Of a stretch of DNA of 64,000 bases, positions 11,999-22,679 are shown in pieces; within the stretch, counting starts at the first letter, position 1; each line of letters begins with the position of its first letter. Under the pieces are notes generated by a model, which did not search any database, had not been told where the DNA came from, and was given only the letters and a program-made list of their open reading frames with translations. Source of the stretch: Glandiceps talaboti (lineage: Eukaryota; Hemichordata; Enteropneusta; Spengelidae). The stretch covers positions 19,832,210 through 19,896,209 of the forward strand of contig NC_135568.1 in assembly GCF_964340395.1 (NCBI RefSeq), given 5' to 3'. A program made the translations under genes and the position numbers.

Positions 11999-12201
11999 CT
12001 AAAATCTAATAATAGACTCTGATATATTGAAGTTTCTCAACATTGATGACAATACGACTTTCTCTTCATACATGGCAAACTTTTGACCTGCAATATCAAC
12101 TCATAGATTATTTCCCAGTAATTCTTGATTCTGTTTGGTCAAGGTGATATCAGCTTTACGCAATCAAATCTTGACTCATCATGTGTTAGAATTTCAATTA
12201 C

Positions 12202-12273
<72 letters not shown>

Positions 12274-12567
12274 TAGAGGCACTTTGAAAGAATAGAAAGG
12301 AATCAACTAGTCCCTGGCAATGCATACAAACAATATAATATCACTGATACAAAACTTAATTAGTATTACAGCATTTGATACTTATACCAATACAATTTCT
12401 CAATCCAGCTGAGAAAGGTACATACGAATATGGATGGCGGCCTGAAGAATTCTTGGACAAGAATCTGTCAGGATCAAAGACTTCTGGATCTGAGCAGTAG
12501 GTGGGATCGCGATGTAAAGTAAATGGTGCCACTATTAGCATCACTTCCTTGGGTACATGATGACCAG
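11999..12567 (-). pseudogene. Cytochrome P450 (CYP4-like) C-terminal exons, truncated
   Basis: Two minus-strand exons of a haem-thiolate monooxygenase. Exon A (12567-12388) follows an acceptor TCATCAG and ends at donor ATTG|GTATAAGT. It encodes the PxRF segment (DPDRF) and the complete haem-binding motif [10 protein letters not shown] (FxxGxRxCxG) with the cysteine that ligates iron. Exon B (12087-11999) follows TTGCAG and joins in frame (G|GT), continuing GQKFAMYEEKVVL, as in CYP4 enzymes. It then meets a stop after about 30 residues, so the last 30 or so residues of the family are missing. Upstream exons (I-helix, ExxR) were not found within a few kilobases, where the recombinase exon lies instead. 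It is most likely a gene fragment or pseudogene. The intron holds a (GA)n(CAGA)n repeat. Confidence 0.85.
12203..12272. repeat. (GA)n(CAGA)n microsatellite
   Basis: A pure dinucleotide run followed by CAGA units, inside the P450 intron. Confidence 0.95.
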
Positions 12568-13276
12568 CTGATGAGTAAATAAATGTATAAAAGGTATTAA
12601 TAACCATACATACCTACAGTGTATGTGTTCTGGCATTCAGATTTGATACATAATGATTCAATGACATGATTTATTCCATGCATGATCCAAGTTGAACAAA
12701 AAATATGGAATATATACTCTGGTCATTCTATGTCATGACAGTGCACGTTTATGTCACAACGTCAAGTGTCTACATACTGTGTGTGAAATATGAGTCAAAA
12801 TGTTTGAAATTGCCATTACTTTCCCTGATTTTTCTTTGATATTACTGGTGTTGGTGTAATTATATTATTTGCCAATATTTTTTTTTATTCAACTGAAAAA
12901 TACTCATGACCTAAGGGTTGTCACTAGGAGTCTAACAACAACAACTTGTAGTGACAAAGGCCCCTAATTAGGTCACTCATTTTCCTTGGCTGAACATAAG
13001 AAAAATATTGGAGAATAACATCTAAGCATACATAAGGTGTTACTACCACACTAGAGTGTCCATAGAGTTTCAATTGAGTGGCATGATAATTACCTCTGTG
13101 TGAGCACAAATCAACATCACTGTTGGATGAAACAAGAAAGACTCAAATTCAAAACTGTTTAATTGTGTTCACACAGAATAATTTGTAACATTTTATGTAC
13201 GTGCATGCTATCAGTGTCTGCATTTTGTTTGTGTTATTCATGACAAAAAATACTGAGTGAGATGTAAAAAATATTG
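12568..13276. other. No gene seen; flank of P450 exons
   Basis: Searched on the minus strand for the preceding P450 exon (ExxR / proline-rich hinge); nothing was recognised. AT-rich. Confidence 0.5.
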
Positions 13277-13421
13277 TGGTGACTAATTGAAACTATAGTC
13301 ACTCTGGTTTGGTAGTAATTGAAATGCTATAGTCACTCTGGTTTGGTAGTAATTGAAACTAGTCACTCTGGTTTGGTAGTAATTGAAACTCTACAGTCAC
13401 TCTGGTTTGGTAGTAATTGAT
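13277..13421. repeat. Tandem repeat of 36-42 bp, about 4 copies
   Basis: CACTCTGGTTTGGTAGTAAT recurs four times, separated by variable spacers with AATTGAAA and small indels. Confidence 0.9.
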
Positions 13422-13733
13422 CTTTGTCCGAAGATCGCATTCAAGCGTGAAACTCTGAGTAACGGCTCCGTACCATAACTTGTGTGTGTGCATGGAAGTA
13501 TAACTCGCTATCGCTCGTGCATATATTTCGTTCACTGGTCAAAACCTCTTGGTATACCATCCCCAGGGGGTGGTTTATTGCTTAAGTAATTCCTCGGGTT
13601 TGCGCCCTCACACGGGCAAGCGCCCAGGCCTTTCTTTTTTACAATGTCGACTTTTGGCAAAGTTACGGGAACCCCCCCCCCCCCCTCCTGGTATGTGACG
13701 AATGAAATTTTTGTTCTTCCCGTTCTTCCGCAG

Positions 13734-14722
13734 AGTTTGACAAGGTTGAAGATCCAACGCTGCTACAGTTAGCCAAGTATCTTCCAAGTTTTTCCATGGC
13801 CTCACGAGCAGACTCAACAACGTTAGCTTATTCAAATGCATTTAGCAAATGGTCACGGTTTGCTTCCGATCATAACTTGACAGCTATCCCAGCGGAGCCC
13901 AGCCACGTTTCACTGTATCTGACACATCTGATTCAGGGGTCTCTTACAGCAGGAAGTACCAAACAAACTGTTGAATCAGCATTTTATAGCATTCAGTGGG
14001 CTCATCAAATCGCAGGTTTACCGTCACCTACGGAACATCCTTTTGTCAAGAACTTGGTCGAGTCAGCGAGACGTCTGCTTGGTAGGCCAGTAATCAAAAA
14101 ACAGCCAGTTACCACAGAAGTTATTTCTGAACTTGTTGAACACTTTAAGGACTCGAGTTCACTTAAGGACGTGAGAGACATTTGTTTGATGTTAATAGCT
14201 TTCGCTGGTTTTCTCAGATTTAGTGATGTAGTTAATATTAAGAGGTCACATGTTTCATTTTTTGACAGTCATGTTTCTATAGTCATTCAGAAAAGTAAGA
14301 ATGACCAATATAGTAAGGGGAATGTCATACACATTTCTAGGTCGGGTAAAACCACTTGTCCTGTAGCTTACCTTGAGCGATATCTTACACTTGCAGGCAT
14401 TTCAAGTGAGTCACATCAATTTATTTTTAGACCATTGTTTGTTTCAAAACACTCAGTTTCTTTGATTCATAAGGATAAGCATCTCAGTTACACTAGAGTT
14501 AGAGAATTAGTTAAACAGAAATTGAGTTTAGTAGTTGATGATGTTTCAGTATTTGGAACCCATTCCTTTCGTAGTGGGGGTGCTACAACAGCTGCTCAGG
14601 CAGGAATTTCATCTCGCCAGCTGATGCAGCACGGTAGGTGGCGTTCATCAACGGCCAAAGATGGCTACATTCATGATACCATTTCTGAGTGTTTATCTGT
14701 AACCAAGTGTTTAGGGGTATAG
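13734..14722 (+). CDS. Tyrosine recombinase / XerD-like integrase, terminal exon
   Basis: The open frame from ATG 13796 encodes 308 residues, but the frame continues upstream to a good acceptor (pyrimidine tract, then TTCCGCAG at 13726-13733). The exon therefore probably starts at 13734 and adds about 20 residues. The N-terminal half (about 1-95) is a helical core-binding domain. The catalytic half holds the full set: Arg141 (FLRFSDVV), Lys168 in QKSKNDQ, His256 and Arg259 (THSFRSGG), Trp282 (HGRW) and the nucleophile Tyr291 (DGYIHD). This domain style is common in animal genomes and resembles Ngaro/DIRS-type recombinases. The frame is intact, with an AATAAA at about 14776. Direct repeats downstream hint that it belongs to a retroelement; no reverse transcriptase lies nearby. 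It could also be a stand-alone or domesticated recombinase. Confidence 0.9.
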
Positions 14723-14765
14723 TCTATGAAATCACCCACTTTTTCTCCCCTTCTGTTTGCTTGTC

Positions 14766-15455
14766 TATGTTTGTGAATAAAGTTCAATGACCTGGCAGCG
14801 TAGCCACACACTGTATATATGTTTGTTTTGGTAAATGTATTTAAGGCCCGGAGATGGTCCAAAACTTGTAATTTCTCAAGTTACATCGTATAGGGAGAAA
14901 TTATTGTTTTGGTGTATTGTGAGGGCGCTGTGATGGCATATCACGTGTGTTTGATTGACAGTAAAGTTTGGGTATGTTAAGTCTACACGTTACCTTGGTC
15001 ATTGACACATGTAATTTTTTATGCAATATTTGTATTTTGTTTTCTATAAAACTGTATTTGCCTAGTGGATGTTTACACTAAATTGTAGCCATTTTGTATA
15101 CTGTTAGATTTATCTTGATGTTTGATGTATCATTAATTTAAGTGAAAGATTTTCTGGAGCAGGTAATCAAACGCTTTTCCAGAGCTTTTTCCTTTCCATA
15201 CGTGAAAAGGTTTTTAACCTCTGGTTTTTAGGGCGAGGTTCCTGCAGGAGATATTATTTTTGTTGTCAACTCTTTTCTACAGCACTGTAACATTTATGTT
15301 TGTAACATTTATTCTATGTTTGTGAATAAAGTTCAATGACCTGGCAGCGTAGCCACATGTTTGTGAATAAAGTTCAATGACCTGGCAGCGTAGCCACACA
15401 CTGTATATATGTTTGTTTTGGTAAATGTATTTAAGGCCCGGAGATGGTCCAAAAC
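14766..15455 (+). repeat. Direct repeats downstream of recombinase (B1-A2-B2-like)
   Basis: A 99-bp segment containing GTGAATAAAGTTCAATGACC at 14766-14864 is repeated almost exactly at 15357-15455, with an extra 43-bp partial copy at 15313-15354. The 448 bp between (14865-15312) is unique here. This is the order seen at the 3' end of Ngaro retrotransposons (B1, A2, B2). The matching A1 copy upstream was not found, so membership is only suggested. Confidence 0.8.
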
Positions 15456-15813
15456 AGTATACTAGTCACTTAGGCCATTCTCTTCACTTCGGGCCATTCT
15501 CATTTTCGCGCCTTTTTTTCAAGTTTCCAGTCACGTAAACACTTTGTATTTACTTGTTAGTTTGTAACAAAACTATTAATGGTTGCACTTTTTGTGCATA
15601 CAATAAAACAGACAGATAGACTAGTAAAGTAATATTTGTATATTTCTATTTAATAGTCGTCTTTAGACCATATTTGGAAGTGCTCATTTGCATTCTATTT
15701 ACATATTTTGTTTACTTTGGACGGGTTTCAGCCAATGACAGCGAGCTAAATGATTTCCGAACATAGCAGTCGCAGTCGCAGTCTGTCAACAAAATACACC
15801 ATTTAAAATTGAT
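15456..15813. other. No gene seen; possible promoter-like stretch
   Basis: Contains CAGCCAATGACAG near 15730-15742, a CCAAT-type motif, upstream of the weak open frame at 15814. No TATA box is obvious. Confidence 0.35.
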
Positions 15814-16099
15814 CAGTTAATTACGACACGAAAACGATAATTGGGGGATGTCCAGTAACTATATTCTTGAAGTATGCTTTTCAGCCCCTCACATATTTGA
15901 GCAAGAAAAAATTCACGAGTGCGTTCGTGAAATACCGGGTTGAAAATGAAATATTAATATGTGTTTTTAAAAGCCAAGCTCTACAAGATGGTCGTTACAA
16001 TGTTGCGAACTATCACCGTGAAACCGAAAGTAGAAGTACCACAGACATCAATTTGCTACAATCTGAATACAAGGGTGACTTTCATTCTTTTGTCATGTA
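15814..16099 (+). CDS. Unrecognised open frame, possible terminal exon
   Basis: About 95 sense codons run from a possible acceptor TTGATCAG to a TAA at 16097-16099 directly followed by AATAAA. There is no in-frame ATG near the start, so it would have to be an internal-to-terminal exon. Composition is ordinary (FTSAFVKYRVENE, then a Ser/Thr/Glu-rich end) with no motif I recognise. Chance open frame is a real alternative. Confidence 0.2.
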
Positions 16100-16138
16100 A
16101 ATAAACTTCTACAAAGAACACAAGTTTTGGGATATCCC

Positions 16139-16233
16139 ATATGGCAAGCCGTTTAGGCCAAAATTATTATTTTATTTTAGCTGTAGTATTTTTTATTTTT
16201 CGTACTTACAAACTAATTTTAACCGTTTATGTA
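16139..16233 (+). repeat. Dispersed repeat, copy 1 (inverse copy at 50866-50960)
   Basis: ACAAACTAATTTTAACC and the preceding block (ATGGC-AGCC, TTTTAGCTGTAGTATTTT) match the reverse complement of 50866-50960 with moderate divergence. Element type unknown. The long T-rich frame over 16141-16464 is not considered a gene. Confidence 0.7.
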
Positions 16234-16570
16234 CTTTTATTCCATTTTCACATTATTTTAATTGAAATAAGTTTTCATTTATTTGAGAATATTGTTTTAT
16301 TTTTCGTCAAACCAGAATTATATGTAATTGAAAGTCAAAATATATTCTTTGTTAAAGTTATTTTTTTTCATTTTTTTTTCTCAATTTTTTCAACTTTTTA
16401 TTTTTTAACATTTTTTTTCAAATGTTTTCAACGATCATTTTGCTTTGAACAATTTCCCATCTAGACACCAACATATACAGAGAATAAGATGGTCTTCACA
16501 TAACGAGAACATTACTATATTAGCAATAATTTCACTTCGTCTAACATACAACACAGTAGCTTCAGTCATA

Positions 16571-16604
<34 letters not shown>
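16571..16604. repeat. (GAT)n microsatellite
   Basis: About eleven GAT units. The aspartate run in the open frame over it is a repeat artefact. Confidence 0.95.
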
Positions 16605-16605
<1 letters not shown>

Positions 16606-16986
16606 CTGTAGTGAAGTACTTTCAAATGAATAGATATATAAAGATTCATTGGCAAATTATTTGTACAGATTTCAAAATTCTCCAACAATAAATATATACA
16701 TATATGTTTATGCAATACCATTCCGTCTTACCAACAGATTCAAACCTTCTCTATCTTAAGTGATGATGGTGATTGGGAACTTCAACATGTCACTGTTAAA
16801 CTTGATGATCAGAATACCATATAATGAAGGCCATTGGACAGATGTCTTCCGTAAAATGATTCTATAAATTTCATTTTGAGATTATTATAACTATTGTTTG
16901 ACTGCAATTGTCTTTGTTTTATTGTATGAATATAAATTACGTCTTGGTATCTTCAAACATGACATTCTTAGCTATCTCTGTGCCTC

Positions 16987-17300
16987 TATGTGTCTCTGTC
17001 TGTCTGTCTGTCTGTCTGTCTGTGTATATAGCTGTATCGCTGTCTTCTAGGCTCTGTCTGTCTGTCTGTCTGTCTCTACCTGTCTTTGTCCCTCTCTGTG
17101 TCTGTATGTGTCTGTCTGTCTGTGTCTGTCTGTATGTGGTTGCGTAAGTGGCATATATCATGGGCTATGGGTGGATTTTAGTTTCTTTTGAATTTCTTCC
17201 ATCTTAAAAGCGACTTGCAGGTGACGTGTTTGTCAGGGTGTGTGTTGGATGGAGTGTGTGTGTGTGTGTGCGCGCGCGCACGCGCACGCGTGTGTGTGGG
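16987..17300. repeat. Degenerate (CTGT)n and (GT)n/(GC)n microsatellites
   Basis: CTGT runs with interruptions lie at about 16995-17140, then a GT run passing into alternating CGCGCGCACGCGC near 17270-17290. The alternating purine-pyrimidine stretch could favour Z-DNA. Confidence 0.85.
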
Positions 17301-17770
17301 TCTGGTTGTCTGTCTGTCTTTCTTTCCATCTGTCTGTCACTGCCTTTGTCTTTATCACCGACTCTCTGTCTCTCATACCACTATATTTAATATTAGACTT
17401 CGCAGGTACACAGTACTTTTCATCGGGATAATATCGTTCAAAAAGTGTGTTGCATCTAAGCTAGAGTCTAATATTAGATGGATGATGGATATTTGTGCAA
17501 TGTCGCGCCTTCATGAAAAATCCGGAACGTAGCTACCTCCATCATAAAGGCAGAACGTCCTTCCTATCTGCATGTCTACACCGAGTGATATAGTTTTGAA
17601 TAATTTCATAATGGTGGTTGATAGAATGCATTTTTAAAATCATGTATCAGCTCGATGTTAAAAGAACATGAAAGCTCGAAGTTTTCCAGAGAAATAACAC
17701 CACAACCTAATCTCTCACACTTCAAGTTCAATTCAATCATAAGCACACCACAGGGTGCAGTGAGCATGGG
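17301..17770. other. Intergenic, no gene seen
   Basis: Contains phrases (TTTAATATTAGACTT, CATCGGGATAATATCG) resembling 11590-11650, so part is a diverged low-copy repeat. No exon supported. Confidence 0.4.
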
Positions 17771-17830
17771 ATTGATTGATCGATCGATCGATTTATTGAT
17801 TGATTTATTATTTGGGTGAATGATTCGATT
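17771..17830. repeat. (GATT/GATC)n tetranucleotide repeat
   Basis: GATTGATCGATCGATCGATT-type repeat. A short matching run (ATCGATCGATC) is present at 18007-18020, just before the Penelope fragment. Confidence 0.85.
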
Positions 17831-18029
17831 GAATGATTGATATTTTTGGTGAAATTTTGTGTGTGATGTTGATCTATTTTTGTAGTGATATAAAAACAAT
17901 TTCTTCTTTCCCTGGCTATTTTTCTCACTTTCAGCTGTATATAATTCTCTCCTTATTGTCTAAATAAAGACATCTTGTCCATTATTCACCTCTTATTTTC
18001 TTATAATCGATCGATCGATCAATCAATTC

Positions 18030-18375
18030 CATGCTCCTTATGTTGTAAGGTTTCTGGTGATGAGAAAGTAGTAAGGTTAAAGGAAGAAGAAATCATTTTC
18101 CGTCTTGGAACGCTGGAACCCCTTGGAATTAATAGATTATTCTCATCTTTCCCAATCTAATCAGGGTATTTTTTTTTCAATTTCAGGCGTATTCTATTGG
18201 GTTCTATTTGGTGCGTGCGAATATTAGAATTTTTCCCGCGCGGTTTTGTTCCATTACATTCAGATATGTTCCGGTATTTATAACCTAACATTTCTGTATC
18301 TCGCCGATTTTTCCTTTGAAAAAGAATATTTATTCGAAACGTCGGATTTTACATCTATTTATACGGACTGATTTA
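18030..18375 (+). pseudogene. Penelope-like element, C-terminal fragment and 3' tail
   Basis: The frame ending at 18160 encodes KVSGDEKVVRLKEEEIIF and then LGTLEPLGINRLF, which matches the extreme C-terminus of the GIY-YIG endonuclease domain of Penelope-like retroelements. The following non-coding tail (through TTATTCGAAACGTCGGAT near 18335) matches, in reverse orientation, the tail of the minus-strand copy at 20690-20900. Only the last 40 or so residues survive. Confidence 0.75.
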
Positions 18376-18394
18376 TAAGTTCCATATGCATTTC

Positions 18395-18410
18395 TATGTA
18401 TGTATGTATG

Positions 18411-18444
<34 letters not shown>

Positions 18445-18521
18445 TGTATGTACGTATGTATGTATATGTACATGTATGTACAGAGCGAGAGATGCATACA
18501 TACATACATACATACATACAT

Positions 18522-18552
<31 letters not shown>

Positions 18553-18553
18553 T
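18395..18553. repeat. (GTAT)n / (CATA)n(CAGA)n compound microsatellite
   Basis: TATG units on the left and their complement (CATA) on the right flank a short unique core near 18470-18495, forming an imperfect palindrome. Open frames over it are artefacts. Confidence 0.95.
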
Positions 18554-18639
18554 ATACCGTACATTGTAAAAGTCGTTTAAAATCGGTGCAGTGTTTGCCT
18601 TAAAGTATGGATTACGATCTGGTATTTATTTTGGATTTC

Positions 18640-19202
18640 TAATATAATATAAAACAATTTTATCGTGGCTTCCTGCTTGATAAATGAATGTGAAATAACA
18701 TTGATAAAGTCTGTGTTTGAAACTCACTAGATTACAACAAAAGCTAAAAAATGTGTAAAAAGTTTGTTATTGTACGTACAAGAACAAACATTTTTTACGT
18801 TGATTTTTCTTTGATTGACTTACAAACAAAGACTTGGCATGTGTCATTTCACATTGATTTTTCAAGTTAGCAAGCCATCATGATAAAATTGTTATAGTTT
18901 AAAAATCCAAAATAAATACCCAGTCCTCGTCTATATAAGCTTATGTCAGGGTAAATGGTGTATGGCGGTACACAGCTCACTTTTTACGACAGTGAGAGAC
19001 CATAAGAAAGATTGTATGATGACGTGTGAATAAGATAATTATGCAACTGTGAGGCTTCTAGTGATATCTTACTTTTCAAACATTTTTTCTGGAGGTAGAT
19101 GTTCGTCGACTACCGTCATTGTACTAAATGGCCGTAAGCCCTGCCGCAGATATATAATCATTATTTTACTGCATACAGTACAGTGTAATATTTACACAAA
19201 AT
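18640..19202 (+). repeat. Dispersed 563-bp repeat, copy 1 (solo-LTR-like)
   Basis: Nearly identical to 48934-49499, in the same orientation. It carries a TATA box (TATATAAG, 18932-18939) and an AATAAG further on, which would suit a solo LTR. The edges (TAATATAATATAAAAC ... TTTACACAAAAT) do not show clear TG...CA ends, and flanking duplications are not evident. The preceding 18618-18638 is an inverted match to internal 18901-18922. Confidence 0.85.
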
Positions 19203-19755
19203 TTTATAATTCCTTAAAGTATGATGATAGTTGCGTAAAAATTGAGTTGTGATGTACTGTTTCCTCTGTTCAACAGTTACCATGGCGAATGTTCTATCAA
19301 ATCACCATGGCTACTAGCAAGGTTGCACATTTGCACTATTGTTCAATTTAGTTGATTTTTCCACAACTTATAAGGAATTATAACTTCCTACGACTTTATG
19401 TTCACGTGTTCAGCAATAAATAACATCTCTTGGCCCCTGGGTATCGCAAATACACCTGTAGTCGTGGCGCGTCTTTGTATACGCGCTAAACACTGTATAA
19501 GACCCGGATGTTGTAAAGAGCTCGCCCCTTGCCCGAACGTTCCTAAAATCGGCAAAAAAATTGTATACTTTTGAGCGTATCTTTTTAATTTGCGTCTTTG
19601 GTGTTCTCTATTTTAGTTGTGAGGTTACTCAATTATGTTGTCGATCATAAGGTGTTGTGTATTTGGGGTTTGATTTTGTGGTTTTTGATTTGTTGTGGTT
19701 TGACTAGAATTGTTTGGCCTGGGAAGCTTCAACTCTTTTCCACATTTATATATTT
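19203..19755. other. Intergenic, no gene seen
   Basis: AT-rich sequence between the 563-bp repeat and a LINE 3' end. It may include unrecognised LINE sequence toward 19700. Confidence 0.4.
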
Positions 19756-20035
19756 GTGTACAGGTGACAGTGTTGTTGAAGCGCGTGCCATGCCATCATC
19801 AACATGTTGCTCTGCGGCTATGGAACGATTTACCGACTAGGATTAGAATGTGTAATACCGTTGATTGTTTTAAGAAAAGTTTAAAAACGCATCTTTTCCG
19901 CAACGCTTTTAATTAATTGTATTGTTTTAATGTCAAGTGCTTTTTCTTTTTTTTTAGATTTGTGAACCGTTTAGAGCATTCTATGGATTTACGGTATAGA
20001 AAAATAAATATTAATGATGTCGGTGTTCTATAAAT
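19756..20035 (+). pseudogene. LINE (CR1/L2-type) 3' terminus
   Basis: One frame (ending 19916) encodes LRLWNDLPTRIR followed by DCFKKSLKTHLFRNAF, the conserved last segment of many non-LTR retrotransposon ORF2 proteins. The 3' UTR that follows has the typical phrase GTTTAGAGCATTCTATGGAT and ends in AATAAATATTA near 20003-20013. It is 5'-truncated, as usual for LINEs. Confidence 0.8.
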
Positions 20036-20689
20036 AGCTAACCCGTTGTGCACATGCGCACATGCGTCATTATTTGTACACACGTTTAATCCATCTCATC
20101 AAGTCGCACATTCTCGATATATCAAAAAAAGAACCCAGGCTAAGTATTAATTCATTTTATCTCATTTTATTGTATATTTTACATCACTTGTTTATTATTG
20201 CAACTTATTCACTGTTGGAAGACGAGCTCCCTATGACATGTTCAATTCCCTTATATTAAGGTACGCCCTCGCACATCGGACAAGCGGCATAACTCTGACA
20301 GTTTATGACAAATCATTACACTGTAAATTGTTCCAGACTTATCAGATGTACTTACACTTAATGTGTACCTGCTCAATAACGTTATCTTTGCAAAATGTAA
20401 TTGTTTTTGGCTATTGTCAAGGCGTGATTGCTAAGGTCAGTTGTGTCAATATGTCCGCAGATTGACACATCCATCCCAGCAGATTTCAGTCAAATTCAAC
20501 TAGTAGTACTCGAAATAAAACTTCTAAATGGCATATCACTCTATAAACCTCCCTCATGTCCTCAATAATATAACATAACCTCCCCTTATTATGGGATCGG
20601 AGGTAAACATACAGTTCTTGTTGAGATATAGTTAATGCATCTGGTAGTCTCTGGACGTGAAATGCATAAGGAACGAGTGACACAGTCCG
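20036..20689. other. Intergenic, no gene seen
   Basis: Only short frames without motifs. Nothing further supported. Confidence 0.5.
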
Positions 20690-21401
20690 AATAAATAGAT
20701 GTAATCCGACGTTTTGAATAAAAATTCGTTTTCAATGTATAAAGCAAGACATAAATTATGGTAAATACCTGACTATATCTGAATGTTATGGCATAGAAAG
20801 ACAACCGCGCCAGGTTAACGGTTATACGTGTAAAAAGTAACTGTCTAAATTTTACACGCACCAAAAGAACACAATAGAACACGTCTGAAATATAAAATAA
20901 GCGTAGTTAGACAGGAAATGATGTAAATAATATATCAATTCCAAGGGATTCCCGCGTTCTGAGACAGAAAATGATTTCGTCTTCCTTCAGCCTCAATTGA
21001 TTCTTATCTCCAGAAACCCTACATATTCCTGAAATAGACATATCTGATACACTATGATCGTTGATAATACAGTGTATAGATAAGGGATAGTTACGATTCT
21101 TTTGTCCGGTAGGACGGGGATGTTCCACGAAACGATCACCAAGACGACGAACAGTCGAATATATATATATAAAACACACATTTCTAGCATTTAATGCAAT
21201 CAACTACGTTAGTACTAATACAAATATATCTAGTCGAAACAGCCACACTGTTCTTCGGGCTAAAACATGATTAGTATTAATAATGAAAGGACATGTACCA
21301 CATTGAGTACGATCGCATGGAAATGAACCAGCATTAACTTCCAATCCATGTTGTTCTGTATGGACCACCATATCTCTAAGTCTCTGGACGTGTATACACA
21401 T
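20690..21401 (-). pseudogene. Penelope-like element, cysteine motif and GIY-YIG endonuclease, decayed
   Basis: On the minus strand, 21401-21204 encodes GSFPCDRTQCGTCPFI, the cysteine motif preceding the endonuclease of Penelope-like elements. After a frameshift, 21203-20907 encodes a degenerate GIY-YIG core (FIYIYSTVRRLGDRFVEH), SVSDMSISG and the C-terminal block RLKEDEIIF. The expected G in IYIGET is lost, so the enzyme is dead. A non-coding tail to about 20690 matches that of the plus-strand fragment at 18166-18375. The reverse transcriptase part is absent. Confidence 0.8.
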
Positions 21402-21734
21402 AACTATGTTGTTTTATACCAAGTGAAAACCTCACTTCACTGAACTAATTTGCATAATTATAACCTGATTAACCGTAAGAGTATTAAGATTGAACATTTT
21501 CTCTTTCACGATTGGAAGAGTGAGCACTGATTGGTGGATGTGTATTATACTTCGGGTAAATGTTTCTACTGCAGGTATTGCGGGGGTCACAATTCAAAGA
21601 CATTGCCCACAAAGACAACTTTATGGTATTATATAGGGTAGAAACAGAACAAATGACTGTCTCCAAACGAGATATGTTTTGATAGGTTATCTGAAAACAA
21701 AACTATCCTAAGGATATATCAATTATATATATCG
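21402..21734. other. Intergenic, no gene seen
   Basis: No exon or repeat recognised; may be non-coding Penelope sequence. Confidence 0.4.
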
Positions 21735-21865
21735 ACATCTATCCCTCCCTCCCTCCCTCCCTCCCTCCCTCCATCCCTCCATCACTCCCTCCCTCCATCC
21801 ATCCATCCATATCATCCATCCATCCATCCATCCATCCATCCATCCATCCATCTATCTATCTATCC

Positions 21866-21950
<85 letters not shown>
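21735..21950. repeat. Compound microsatellite (CCCT)n(CCAT)n(CTAT)n
   Basis: About 215 bp grading from CCCT to CCAT to CTAT units, a stepwise series of single-base changes in one tetranucleotide. Confidence 0.97.
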
Positions 21951-22328
21951 CTCATTTACCAAATCATTGTGATTAGTGGTTTTGTTAAGTCATGTTGTTA
22001 TCTGAACTACATTTCCTATTCACGGTTGTCAAAGACCCTGTGATTTGACAATCGGCGATACTGTGATGTACGGTCGGACGATTCTTGACAATCATTGTAA
22101 AATGACATTGGCTACTATTGTCGTGTTCCAAATGATGTGATGTGAACAGACTGATACATTTTACAACGACATGGTGTGTTCTTACAAAACATTGAATAGG
22201 GACTTTAAGAAACACAGCAATTAATGTCTTTGTACAGACAACAAATATATATATATACCTAGTACAGTATGTAGTTTTGTTTGTTTGATATGCTTGTGTG
22301 TTTTGTATTCTTGAATTTTGCATTTTTA

Positions 22329-22377
22329 GGAGCCTGTAAATGGGACTTGCCGGCCTTCCGTGAAATAAATAAGTAAA
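22329..22377 (+). mobile_element. SINE tail fragment
   Basis: AGCCTGTAAATGGGACTTGCC followed by AAATAAATAAGTAAA matches the 3' end of the SINE at 875-1165; the head is missing. Confidence 0.65.
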
Positions 22378-22679
22378 CTATATGTCAACGAGTTGAGTAA
22401 TTGGTAACAAAATGCAACACCTTATTCCAAGACAATAGCCCCCGTCACCACGTCCTGGTTTTCACATAATTTTATACATTACACTTTCATTCAAACGGGG
22501 GTCGACACATACATTCATAATTCATCAGCAATACCGGTGCTTATCCGTCATTGCACGCATTTAGCGAGGAACGCTACAGTCTATACCTTCATTACACAGT
22601 GTTCACCCCCTGTATACGTTACATAAGTTTGTATTCCTGTAAAATAAAAGAATGTGGAGAAATCAACTCCGGACTTTTG

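Noticed and set aside
16141-16464. 107-codon hydrophobic frame
   Set aside because: T-rich DNA; its first part is a dispersed repeat also present at 50866-50960.
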